DNA of 33,957 bases from Opitutia bacterium. GTDB lineage: Bacteria; Verrucomicrobiota; Verrucomicrobiia; Opitutales; Seribacteraceae. Positions within the stretch are counted from its first letter, which is position 1; every line of letters begins with the position of its first letter. The stretch spans positions 1 through 33,957 of the forward strand of contig PCBO01000151.1 of NCBI GenBank assembly GCA_002730975.1, written 5' to 3'. A program made the translations under genes and the position numbers. This document shows positions 26,062-33,827 of the stretch, piece by piece. The notes under the pieces are model-generated. The model made no database searches and had not been told where the DNA came from. It worked only from the letters and a program-made list of their open reading frames with translations.

Positions 26062-26541
26062 ATGGCTATTAGTGTTGATTCAACCGCACCTGATTTCACT
26101 CTCAAATCTAAAAATTCTGATGGTCTACAGGATGTGACATTGAGCAGTAATTATGGCGAAAAAAATTCCGTTCTGCTTTTTTTTCCATTCGCGTTCACTG
26201 GTGTTTGCATGGAGGAAGTTTGTTTAGTGCGGGATGATTTATCTGCCTTCAGTGAACTTAATGCATCCGTTTACGGAATAAGTGTCGATAGCCCTTTCGC
26301 TCAAGAAGCGATGGCTAATCAACAAACACTTAATTTCGCACTGTTAAGTGACTTCAACAAGGAGGTTTCGAAGGCTTACGATGTGCTTTACGAAGACTTC
26401 ATCGGCTTCAAAGGCGTTTCCAAACGTTCTGCGTTTATCGTGAATACGATTGGTTCGATCGTTTATTCGTGGTCATCCGATGACCCTAAGCAACTGCCTG
26501 AATTCAAAATCATTAAAGATCGTTTGTCTCGGTTTTGCTGA
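26062..26541 (+). CDS. Peroxiredoxin (AhpC/TSA family, BCP/AhpE-like)
   Basis: A 159-residue full-length peroxiredoxin, which reduces hydrogen peroxide and alkyl hydroperoxides in the cytosol. The peroxidatic site is FPFAFTGVC with Thr46 and Cys49; a second cysteine at 54 gives the CxxxxC spacing seen in atypical two-Cys BCP enzymes. The SKRSAFIVN block supplies the usual active-site Arg. The N terminus (TAPDFTLKS) is typical. The ATG follows a T-rich stretch without a ribosome site. The gene is divergent from tyrS and lies just upstream of an aconitase remnant. Thiol donor unknown. Confidence 0.92.
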   Translation: MAISVDSTAPDFTLKSKNSDGLQDVTLSSNYGEKNSVLLFFPFAFTGVCMEEVCLVRDDLSAFSELNASVYGISVDSPFAQEAMANQQTLNFALLSDFNKEVSKAYDVLYEDFIGFKGVSKRSAFIVNTIGSIVYSWSSDDPKQLPEFKIIKDRLSRFC

Positions 26542-26588
26542 AGCATTCGGCTCCATATCTTTTCAATAATTTTAACTTTCAAAAACAT

Positions 26589-26792
26589 ATGATTCAAGAT
26601 GCCTTTGGAATATTGAGAACACTTCATGAAGGTACAGGTGGTTACTATTCATTACCAGCATTAGAGGTGCTCGACGTTGGATTCGTAAGCCGACCTCCAT
26701 TCAGTATTCGAGTTGTGCTTGAAGCTTTACTGAGAAATTGCGATGGGGAGACAGTCACCCAAGAATATTGCCGTATGTGCTTCGCAAGCTAA
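26589..26792 (+). pseudogene. Aconitase 5' remnant (first ~60 residues only)
   Basis: The 67-residue reading frame matches the start of AcnA-type aconitate hydratase: a short N terminus (DAFGILRTL), then YYSLPALE and PPFSIRVVLEALLRNCDG with VTQE, the conserved opening block of the enzyme. Homology stops around residue 60 and the frame ends at TAA 26790-26792, where roughly 900 residues should follow, including all Fe-S ligand cysteines. The next frame is the STAS gene, so nothing of the rest survives here. It cannot be an active aconitase. I read it as a partial copy or a gene destroyed by deletion; a functional short peptide is less likely. A hairpin covers the truncation point. Confidence 0.7.
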
Positions 26793-26803
26793 TAAGCGAA
26801 GCA
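26778..26803 (+). repeat. Inverted repeat at the aconitase truncation point
   Basis: TGCTTCGC (26778-26785) pairs perfectly with GCGAAGCA (26796-26803) across a 10-base loop that includes the stop codon. A weaker CGTA-AA-TACG palindrome follows at 26805-26814. There is no T-run, so this is not a standard intrinsic terminator. It may be a deletion scar or a transcript-stabilising hairpin before the STAS gene. Confidence 0.55.
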
Positions 26804-26833
26804 TCGTAAATACGAGAAGACCGGTTTTGCGAA

Positions 26834-27379
26834 ATGGGCGAAGAAAGAAAGCCAATGTATCAGGTCTGCACCCATACAGGCTACGCCTTCATCAAAGTTA
26901 CTGGACGAGCTTCTTATTTGAACTGTGATCCCTTTCGTCGCTTTCTGCGTGGGATGATGGAGGAGGGACACCGAAATTATGTTTTGGATTTCACGGATTG
27001 TTCGGGTTTGGATAGTACTTTCTTAGGTATACTGGTTGGTGTGGCGCTTGCTGTTCGCAACGAAGGAGAAGAAGGTTCAATGACTCTTCTGAGTCTTGGA
27101 GAACGAAATCTCGAAACGGTGGAAAATCTCGGGATACATCGTATCGCTCACGTACGTTCTAAATTGGAAATTGCAGATCTCGATCAGCTTGAAGCTGTCG
27201 GAAACGGATCTGATGATGAAGCGATTTCGGCTCGTGAGGGGTGTGAAGCCCACAAACGATTGATGGAATTGAATGATAGCAATGCGAGAAAATTCCATGA
27301 CGTAGTTTCTTTTCTTGAGCAGCGAATGGACGAGGGCATGAACGGTGATTCTACCCGAACTGCAAGCAATGCTCACTGA
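26834..27379 (+). CDS. STAS-domain protein (anti-sigma factor antagonist type)
   Basis: The 181-residue protein has a STAS domain at about 8-115, like SpoIIAA/RsbV. The typical strand-helix junction reads LDFTDCSGLDSTFLGILV, with Ser61 at the position that is phosphorylated by the partner kinase in that family. An extra C-terminal region (about 125-181) is acidic and helical and not part of STAS. The gene overlaps the RsbU-type phosphatase gene by 35 bases, which indicates translational coupling and that the phosphatase acts on this protein. The matching kinase (RsbW/SpoIIAB type) is not in the window. Start at the ATG 26834; ATG at 26855 is an alternative. Confidence 0.85.
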   Translation: MGEERKPMYQVCTHTGYAFIKVTGRASYLNCDPFRRFLRGMMEEGHRNYVLDFTDCSGLDSTFLGILVGVALAVRNEGEEGSMTLLSLGERNLETVENLGIHRIAHVRSKLEIADLDQLEAVGNGSDDEAISAREGCEAHKRLMELNDSNARKFHDVVSFLEQRMDEGMNGDSTRTASNAH

Positions 27380-28817
27380 AGCCCTTCTCTTTGCGTGTGG
27401 CTTGTTGGTTGGCACCGCTTTAATTTGGCCTCTCTTGTCGAAAGCCAAGAGAGAGAATGTTGAACTTGACGAGGAAAAGCAACTTATCGAGCAAGAGAAG
27501 AAAAGCGTCGACAACTTCATGCACAACCTCGTTACCGCAATTGGCGAGGGTGTGGAACGTGCTGAACTGTTTCGCAGAATTGCCCACACTGCGGTCCAAA
27601 GCACTGGAGCCATGAGTGCTTGCGTTTACGAACGTGTGGAACATGGTAAATTGCGAGGTGCAGCCGTGGAAGGACTTTTTCCTCCCCAACGACGACAGAT
27701 TCGCCTTGATGACGAACACGTCTCCACCAGAGCCCGTTTCTTAGAGAAAATACTCCGTTCCGAAGTTCTGGAATCAGGAGAGGGCGTAGTTGGAGAGGTA
27801 GCCCGCACCGGTAAGCCTGTGATCATTCAAGACGCCATCAACGATCCCCGGGTTCCGCGCCATGCCGATCCCGCCCTTGCTGTGCGATCAATTATTTTTT
27901 CTCCGATGCAGTTCAATGATCAATTGATCGGTGTACTTGTTGTGGCCAACCCTGCAAGTGGTCTTCCCTTCTCGGAAACCGACTTCTCACTTGTCAATTC
28001 GCTTGCCGAACAAGCTTCGCTTGCGGTTCGTAATTCGGATGTCATGAATCTCCGAATCGATAAAAATCGACTCGAAATGGATCTGTCTCTTGCTCGAAAC
28101 GTTCAGGCTCTTTTTCTTACGGAAAACTTTCCTACATCCAAGGATTTGGATGTGGATGCCCGCTACATTCCATCTGCTCAAGTCGGCGGCGACTTTTATG
28201 ATTTTCACAAAATCGGTCGATCGCGATATGCTATTGCCATAGCGGACGTATCGGGCAAAGGAGTACCCGCTTCCTTGCTCATGGCCATTTGCCAAACGAA
28301 CCTGCGTCATTTCGTCAAGCGGGCCCATTCCCCCTCAGAAGTATTGGTTAAATTAAATCGGGATTTGAACGAACGAATGAGGCAAGATATGTTCATCACT
28401 CTTTTTCTTGGCATAGTCGATACCGATAAGAAGACTCTTACCTATTCTCGGGCAGGGCATGAACCAGGTTTATTGCTTCGCTCTTCTGCGGGGAGTGAGG
28501 CGAATGTCGAAACTTTGCGAGGAGAAGGAATGGCTATAGGAATGGTTCCCAACGAGCTTTTCGAGGAAATCGTCAGTGACCAAATCTGCTCTTTTGAGAA
28601 AGGCGATGCGCTTGTGCTTTTTACAGATGGTGTTACTGAAACTACCAACCAGCATAATGAGGAATACTCTCTTTCCCGCCTCATTGCGAAACTTGAGAAG
28701 TTAGGAGGGGGAACTGCCAATTCGTTCAACGATGAGCTGCTTGGCGAGTTGGATCAATTTGCGGGCGAGTTCAATGACCGTGACGATGTTACCATCATTA
28801 CGGCTAGAAAACTTTAA
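27345..28817 (+). CDS. RsbU/SpoIIE-type serine phosphatase with GAF sensor domain
   Basis: A 490-residue protein with an N-terminal membrane segment (about 14-31), a short coiled coil, a GAF domain (about 60-229) and a SpoIIE-type PP2C domain (about 260-488). Metal-binding positions are visible: Asp283 in VGGDFYDF, Asp301 in IADVSGKG, Asp428 in LFTDGVTE, and Asp480-Asp481 in DRDDVTII. It would dephosphorylate the upstream STAS protein in response to a ligand or signal bound by GAF. The GTG start has GAGGG about eight bases upstream and lies inside the STAS gene. It ends 13 bases before the convergent DUF5069 gene. Confidence 0.92.
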   Translation: MILPELQAMLTEALLFACGLLVGTALIWPLLSKAKRENVELDEEKQLIEQEKKSVDNFMHNLVTAIGEGVERAELFRRIAHTAVQSTGAMSACVYERVEHGKLRGAAVEGLFPPQRRQIRLDDEHVSTRARFLEKILRSEVLESGEGVVGEVARTGKPVIIQDAINDPRVPRHADPALAVRSIIFSPMQFNDQLIGVLVVANPASGLPFSETDFSLVNSLAEQASLAVRNSDVMNLRIDKNRLEMDLSLARNVQALFLTENFPTSKDLDVDARYIPSAQVGGDFYDFHKIGRSRYAIAIADVSGKGVPASLLMAICQTNLRHFVKRAHSPSEVLVKLNRDLNERMRQDMFITLFLGIVDTDKKTLTYSRAGHEPGLLLRSSAGSEANVETLRGEGMAIGMVPNELFEEIVSDQICSFEKGDALVLFTDGVTETTNQHNEEYSLSRLIAKLEKLGGGTANSFNDELLGELDQFAGEFNDRDDVTIITARKL

Positions 28818-28830
28818 ATTTTACTAACGG

Positions 28831-29286
28831 CTATCCTATCCTGCCCTCGTCGTATTCGATCACATCGGCGAAAGAGACTAGGTCATCACGGTCTGCTGCT
28901 CCCATGTTGGCCTTAACCTCTTCCAGCTTTTCTTTTGCCATGGAACTCATGCCCATCTGCACCAATTTGCGGTTCCACTTGTGGGCTTGCAGATCATTGG
29001 GAAGCATTTCTTCTAGTCGAATCCAAATTTCTTTTTCGCTGAGACCATCTCTCACCATATCTATTACTTCTTGTGGTTCTATGCCTAAGTGCAGGCATAA
29101 AAAACCATCGAAACCCTTCGTGAAGTTTCGTCTGTAACTTTTAGGTAATTCTCCCACAAGGAACTTGCGAATTTTTGCAAGAAAGCGAGGTAAATGCAAC
29201 AATCCACATGGATGCGCTTCGTATGGAGAGGGCAAGTCCCGGAGGATTGCCCCTGTCGGTCCTTGTTCATCTTGATGTTCTTCCAT
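28831..29286 (-). CDS. DUF5069 domain-containing protein
   Basis: A 151-residue protein with the DUF5069 layout: HPCGLLHLPRFLAKIRKFLV near the N terminus, FDGFLCLHLGIEPQEVIDMV in the middle and a C-terminal helical part (SEKEIWIRLEEMLPND, then AHKWNRKL). There is no signal peptide. Its function is unknown. The ATG at 29286 is preferred over one at 29304 because AAAGG lies 11 bases before it. It is convergent with the RsbU gene and divergent from the ABC exporter gene (78 bases), so it has no operon partner here. Confidence 0.75.
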   Translation of the reverse strand: MEEHQDEQGPTGAILRDLPSPYEAHPCGLLHLPRFLAKIRKFLVGELPKSYRRNFTKGFDGFLCLHLGIEPQEVIDMVRDGLSEKEIWIRLEEMLPNDLQAHKWNRKLVQMGMSSMAKEKLEEVKANMGAADRDDLVSFADVIEYDEGRIG

Positions 29287-29364
29287 GTTTGCCACGCCTT
29301 TCATTAATCGCTTTTAAAGTCCGATGCATATCTCCAACCACACTGTCCGGGCAATGCCAAAGCG

Positions 29365-31110
29365 ATGAAAATAATTAGTCGAGTTACTTTTTATTTGTTC
29401 CGTTACAAGGGTCTTTTCGTTGCCACTCTTCTTATGGCAGGTGCTATGACTGCTCTTGCAGTAGCGGTGCCGTGGGTGATTCAGAAGGTACTTGATCAAA
29501 TGTTTGAGCAAGGTGTGCATGAAGCTAAATTACTGCTTCAAGGAACGGGAGTCATTGCCGGACTCTATTTCGTCCGTGAAATCTTTAATTGTATTCGTAT
29601 TCGCATCAATAATACACTGGAACAAAAGGTCATTCTCGACCTGCGTCGGGATTTACACGACAAACTTTTAGAGCTTCCCATTGCTTTTTATGATCGTCGA
29701 AAGAGTGGAGACATTGCTTCCAGAGTAGTCGAAGACGTGCAAAGCGTTGAAAGAGCGATACTCGATGGTACAGAGCAAGGTTCAGTTGCAATTCTTACGA
29801 TTGCAGGAGTGGGCGTGGTAATGTTTGTCCATGAGCCCACTTTGGCCGCCTTTATTTTTCTCCCATTGCCTGTGCTGTTCGTTATGGCGTGGAAGTATGC
29901 AAAGGTTTCTCGACGAAACTGGAAGGCGGTTCGCGAAACATCCGGTGAGTTGAATTCCCTGCTGGTTGAGGACATCCAAGGGAATCGTCTTATTCACGGT
30001 TTCGCCTTGCGGCAACGCGAGCAAGCCCGCTTCCTTGAGATTAGCAAAGAGTTGGAAAAACGAAACCTTCGAGCCATGTTTCGCTGGTCGATACAGGGCC
30101 CTGCCGCGAACTTTACTTCTTCCCTTGGCATCATTGCGGTGGTCGGGATGGGAGCCTATCTTCTTCAGACTGATCCTAGTTTTACCAAGGGCGAATTTTT
30201 TGCGTTTTTGCTCTATGCAAATATGTTTTACGAACCCGTCCGACAGCTTGTCGGAATCAATAATTTAATCGCGGCAGGCAAGGCGTCCGGTGAGCGCGTC
30301 TTTGAAGTATTGGATCATCCTATTGCCATTTGCGACCCCAAGAAGCCTAAACCTTTTCCCAAAGGTTCTGTTGGGATTCTTTTTAACGATGTCCGATTTT
30401 CTTATCCCGAAAGGGGAACTCTGGTAGAAAGACTGAACTTAGAAGTTCCTGCAGGTAATGTGACCGCCCTCGTGGGCCCTACTGGAGGCGGAAAGAGCAC
30501 TCTTGCGAACCTTGCTTTACGATATTACGAAGTTGACGAAGGTTCCGTGAGCGTAGGTGGCGTTAATTTGCAAGACTTTGCACTTGCAGATTTGCGTGGA
30601 AATATAGGTATCGTGTCCCAAGACCCTTTCCTTTTCGATGCTTCCGTTCGAGACAACTTATTACTGGCTCGCCCTAATGCGTCCGAGGAAGATCTGGTAA
30701 AAGCCCTCTCGGCGTCCTGTGCCCTCAATTTTGTGAACTGTCTTCCCGAAAGGCTCGATACAATGATTGGCGAACGTGGGATACGCCTAAGCATGGGCGA
30801 AAAGCAGCGTTTGACGATCGCTCGGGTTCTCCTAAAGAATCCGCCCGTAGTCATTCTTGACGAAGCTACCTCCAGCGTGGATGTTGTGACTGAAAGAGAG
30901 ATTCAGGAAGGACTCTCCAATCTAGTCAAGGGAAGAACCACATTGGTTATTGCTCATCGCCTTTCCACCGTGCGCGATGCCGATCAGATTGTTTTTCTTG
31001 ATCATGGAACAATTATTGAGAAAGGCTCGCACTCCGAGTTATTAGCAAAAGGGGGTGCTTATGCGAACCTCTGTCGCCATCAAGATAACATGATTTCCGA
31101 AGGTTTTTAG
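29365..31110 (+). CDS. ABC half-exporter (MsbA/ABCB type), membrane plus ATPase domain
   Basis: A 581-residue half-transporter. The first about 320 residues hold the six-helix exporter domain (first segment GLFVATLLMAGAMTALAVAV). The ATPase domain has Walker A GPTGGGKST near 371-379, Q-loop VSQDPFLFD, Walker B VVILDEATSSVD and the H-loop AHRLSTV. The signature reads LSMGEKQR (Ser476-Met477-Gly478) rather than LSGGQ, a modest deviation. It probably acts as a homodimer exporting a lipid or hydrophobic compound, as MsbA does; the substrate cannot be read. The start is ATG at 29365 with a weak ribosome site. It stands alone between divergent and convergent minus-strand genes. Confidence 0.93.
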   Translation: MKIISRVTFYLFRYKGLFVATLLMAGAMTALAVAVPWVIQKVLDQMFEQGVHEAKLLLQGTGVIAGLYFVREIFNCIRIRINNTLEQKVILDLRRDLHDKLLELPIAFYDRRKSGDIASRVVEDVQSVERAILDGTEQGSVAILTIAGVGVVMFVHEPTLAAFIFLPLPVLFVMAWKYAKVSRRNWKAVRETSGELNSLLVEDIQGNRLIHGFALRQREQARFLEISKELEKRNLRAMFRWSIQGPAANFTSSLGIIAVVGMGAYLLQTDPSFTKGEFFAFLLYANMFYEPVRQLVGINNLIAAGKASGERVFEVLDHPIAICDPKKPKPFPKGSVGILFNDVRFSYPERGTLVERLNLEVPAGNVTALVGPTGGGKSTLANLALRYYEVDEGSVSVGGVNLQDFALADLRGNIGIVSQDPFLFDASVRDNLLLARPNASEEDLVKALSASCALNFVNCLPERLDTMIGERGIRLSMGEKQRLTIARVLLKNPPVVILDEATSSVDVVTEREIQEGLSNLVKGRTTLVIAHRLSTVRDADQIVFLDHGTIIEKGSHSELLAKGGAYANLCRHQDNMISEGF

Positions 31111-31140
31111 GGTATTTCCAAGAGCTGAACTCATATGGGC

Positions 31141-31413
31141 TTACTTTTCGCTAAATTTATATAGTAGTATTCTCAATCCAAGCATTGCAAAATAAGGGCC
31201 AAGTAAAAACAACAACCTTGATAAAGATCTCAATCCCCCGTCGACTAGTGGACCGTACACTCGGTTTTCCGCCCAGTCTCTCAGATGCATGCCCTGAAAG
31301 TATTCAATCGCCAGGGTCCTCCCCCCATAGTAGCACATTAAAGGCCAGATGGTGAAACCCACACAGACAAATAGAAGACTTAACCACAACTCCTTGCTCC
31401 AGTCGATTTTCAT
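31141..31413 (-). CDS. Hypothetical small membrane protein, 90 residues
   Basis: Not recognised. From the ATG at 31413 the protein begins MKIDWSKELWLSLLF and has two predicted membrane segments (about 8-27 and about 63-83) joined by a loop of about 35 residues with conserved-looking aromatic and charged residues (YFQGMHLRDWAENRVYG). The frame extends upstream to 31503, but those 30 residues are polar and unlike a membrane-protein start. It is convergent with the ABC exporter, 30 bases away. No motif points to a function. Confidence 0.6.
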   Translation of the reverse strand: MKIDWSKELWLSLLFVCVGFTIWPLMCYYGGRTLAIEYFQGMHLRDWAENRVYGPLVDGGLRSLSRLLFLLGPYFAMLGLRILLYKFSEK

Positions 31414-31574
31414 GCCTATCACTCTTACCCACACCCTTTCGTTCTTCAAGCTTTCGCGAAAATTATTTCCTCTCGAGATCATTATTGAGGTCTTTACAAC
31501 CAACGATTAATTATGAAATGTTGGTTTCTTGATTAATGTTCATTTATTATGTCCTATGTCCTATTTCTTTAATT

Positions 31575-33209
31575 ATGAAAACAATCACACCATTCACACT
31601 CTCTTTCTTGGCTTTAGTAGCATTCTCATCTCGCTTGTTTTCCGAGACGAATCCAACCACGGCCAAAGTTTTTGATGATGTTATCCGTCCAATTTTGGCC
31701 GCTAAGTGTTACGATTGTCATGGGCAATCAAAGGATAAGGGCAAGTTGCGGCTCCATACGGTAAAAGATCTTCTTAAAGGCGGAAAAGGTTCAGGAGCGA
31801 AAATCATTGTCAAAGGGAATGTTGAAGACAGTGAACTCTATTATCGCATGTCCCTCCCAACGGATGACGACGATGTGATGCCTCCCTTCGAAAAGGATGA
31901 ACTTCACAACTCCATCACTAAAGAAGAACTCAAAGTCTTCGAGGCTTGGATAATCGGGGGCGCTTCTTTTGACTCCAAGGTTTCTGAACTCAAGGGGGAA
32001 GCTCGAACCAGAGCAGAGGCCATCCTCAAGAATCCCCCTCGTCAAAAAGAATCAGCGACTGCACTTCTTCAACCCAAATTACCCAAGTTGCCTCCTGCTG
32101 ACTCCAAGCCTCTTTCCGGCCTGAAAGACTTGGGCATACTCACTATGCCAGTGGCTCAAGATACAAATGCCCTGTATGTGAATGCCTCTTATGTCGGGGA
32201 GCAGTTTGGTGATGAGCAGGTCAAGAAGCTTGTCGGTGTATCAGCCCAACTCTTTTGGCTTAACCTTGCTCGAACAAAAGTGACCGATGCAGGTCTTGCT
32301 GAGGTTGCCAAGTGTGTTCAAGTTACTCGGCTTCATCTCGAGAACACCTCAGTTTCCGACGACGGTTTGGCTCATTTGGCAAAGTTGTCAAATCTGGAAT
32401 ATTTAAACCTTTATGGCACGAAGGTTTCCGACAAGGGGATTGCTCATCTTAAGAAGCTTAAAAAACTCAAGAAGATATTTCTTTGGCAAACCGAGGTGAC
32501 CAAAGCCGGGGCCGCTGATCTTCGAAGTGCCTTTGTCGATGCAAAAGAACTTGCCAAACTGGAGGCTGACCGCAAGCGGCTTAAAATTGAAGTCGATCAA
32601 TTCCGAACAAGCACAGAGAAGGAAGTAGCCAAGAATGAGGAGGCACTTAAGAAAACAGCTTCTTCAGGGGCTTCGGGTGAACCATTTAACGCAAAGTGCC
32701 CTGTAAGCGGCAAGGATGTGGACAATGCGAAAAAGTCTTTTCTAGAAGGGCAAACGATTGGATTCTGCTGCGACAATTGCAAAGGGAAATTCGATAAGGA
32801 CCCTAGTGCTTTCCGTGGAAAGCTAAAGGACTTCAAGCCCTCGGACGCTTACATTAAAGCAAAGGAAAAATTGGATGGTGTTAATGAACACCTGGAAATT
32901 GGGGTTCAAGAAAAGCAAGACAATCTGCGGACTGTACTTGTCAAACTCCGCAACGCGGGCCCTGTCATCAATCTTGGGTGGGAAGCGGAATCCGCATCGA
33001 CCGAGAAGGACGTCGAGAAAGAGACCAAGCACGTTAAGGTCGGTAATCCCGTAAACAAAAAATGTCCCGTCTCTGGCAAGCCGATAGATAAATCGCAGGT
33101 ATTTGTCTACAAGGGTCAGTCAGTCGCCTTCTGTTGCGGAAACTGCAAAGCCAAGTTCGAGAAAGAGCCTCAAAAATTTATCACTAAAGTCGACGGATTT
33201 AAGAAGTAA
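31575..33209 (+). CDS. Exported c-type cytochrome / leucine-rich repeat / double TRASH-like protein
   Basis: The 544-residue protein starts at the ATG at 31575 with a signal peptide (MKTITPFTLSFLALVAFSSR). An N-terminal planctomycete-type cytochrome domain follows: the haem site is CYDCH (Cys45, Cys48, His49) with DVMPPF downstream as a possible Met ligand. From about 200 to 310 are short leucine-rich repeats of the bacterial LRR type (LFWLNLARTKVTDAGL, VTRLHLENTSVSDDGL, LEYLNLYGTKVSDKGI). Two TRASH/YHS-like metal-binding units end the protein: KCPVSGKDVD...FCCDNCKGKF and KCPVSGKPID...FCCGNCKAKF, separated by a coiled-coil-like stretch. The first and third domain types suggest redox or heavy-metal handling in the periplasm. 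An in-frame ATG at 31536 would place the signal peptide further in and is less likely. Confidence 0.88.
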   Translation: MKTITPFTLSFLALVAFSSRLFSETNPTTAKVFDDVIRPILAAKCYDCHGQSKDKGKLRLHTVKDLLKGGKGSGAKIIVKGNVEDSELYYRMSLPTDDDDVMPPFEKDELHNSITKEELKVFEAWIIGGASFDSKVSELKGEARTRAEAILKNPPRQKESATALLQPKLPKLPPADSKPLSGLKDLGILTMPVAQDTNALYVNASYVGEQFGDEQVKKLVGVSAQLFWLNLARTKVTDAGLAEVAKCVQVTRLHLENTSVSDDGLAHLAKLSNLEYLNLYGTKVSDKGIAHLKKLKKLKKIFLWQTEVTKAGAADLRSAFVDAKELAKLEADRKRLKIEVDQFRTSTEKEVAKNEEALKKTASSGASGEPFNAKCPVSGKDVDNAKKSFLEGQTIGFCCDNCKGKFDKDPSAFRGKLKDFKPSDAYIKAKEKLDGVNEHLEIGVQEKQDNLRTVLVKLRNAGPVINLGWEAESASTEKDVEKETKHVKVGNPVNKKCPVSGKPIDKSQVFVYKGQSVAFCCGNCKAKFEKEPQKFITKVDGFKK

Positions 33210-33257
33210 GTCAGACGAGAATTTCACAAATACTGGTGTCGATCTTATGGCTACTTT

Positions 33258-33790
33258 TCTCCTGCAATGTTGCCGCTAGGCCAACAATGCGTCTAGGCGT
33301 GTCGCTGGTGGAAACTCGTTGCCCTTAGTCTCCTGAAACTGGTTCCTGCGTGGATTTACTGTCTTCGGCCGACCTCCTACAGTGGTGCAAGAACCTTGAA
33401 GAGTCATTGGAGCGCTGGCACGAATTGATCAACCCGAATGGTCGTGTTCTTTGCCTTTTCTTCATTAAAGGCACCTTGGGTAAACTCGGATCACTGCATC
33501 TGGACATCACTTCCCTGTCTTGGCTAGATGCACGAGAATGCAAACACGCCTTTAAGAGTGCTGGTTTTGAAATACTGTGAACGGAGGAAAGTCGTCGGAA
33601 ATTCTTTCACGAGGATGCCATTCCCCCAGCATGAACTTTAATAGCAATCGGCGATACCGGCATGACCCGTCTCAACGCGAATCATCTGTGTAAGCTCTTG
33701 TGCTCTTATGACCAATACTTTCTTGCCGAGTTTGGTATTTATTCAACATTGAACTTCTTTCGCCTCGAGGTGGCGGTCGGCAGCGAATAA
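33258..33790 (+). pseudogene. bioC: Malonyl-ACP O-methyltransferase (bioC-like) pseudogene
   Basis: One frame shows continuous BioC-like sequence broken by three stops: TAG 33326-33328, TGA 33578-33580 and TGA 33632-33634. After the first stop comes VDLLSSADLLQWCKNLEE and NPNGRVLCLFFIKGTLGKL, which fit the middle of the methyltransferase (DLVxSxLALQW, then the GTLxEL block). After the third stop, still in frame, comes GDTGMTRLNANHLCKLLCSYDQYF and [13 protein letters not shown], which fits the C-terminal end, up to TAA 33788-33790. The N-terminal SAM-binding motif is not found between here and the upstream gene, so the 5' part is lost. BioC methylates malonyl-ACP at the start of biotin synthesis; this copy is dead. 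TGA readthrough is unlikely because TGA is used as a normal stop elsewhere in the window. The left edge is approximate. Confidence 0.65.
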
Positions 33791-33802
33791 GTTTGCTTTT
33801 TT

Positions 33803-33822
33803 GGAAGGGCTTGAAACCTTCC
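33803..33822 (+). promoter_or_regulatory. Small hairpin before pyrE
   Basis: GGAAGG (33803-33808) pairs with CCTTCC (33817-33822) across an 8-base loop, ending five bases before the pyrE ATG. T-rich sequence precedes rather than follows it, so it is not a standard terminator. It could mask the ribosome-binding region of pyrE; that is an inference. Confidence 0.3.
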
Positions 33823-33827
33823 CATAC

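Noticed and set aside
33325..33543. Minus-strand frame opposite the bioC-like sequence
   Set aside because: It is Arg/Ser-rich and motif-free, while the plus strand matches BioC across several stops in one frame.
33578..33634. TGA recoding as Trp or selenocysteine in the bioC-like frame
   Set aside because: TGA ends other genes in the window (for example at 7961-7963 and 27377-27379), there is also a TAG stop, and no SECIS-like structure was apparent.
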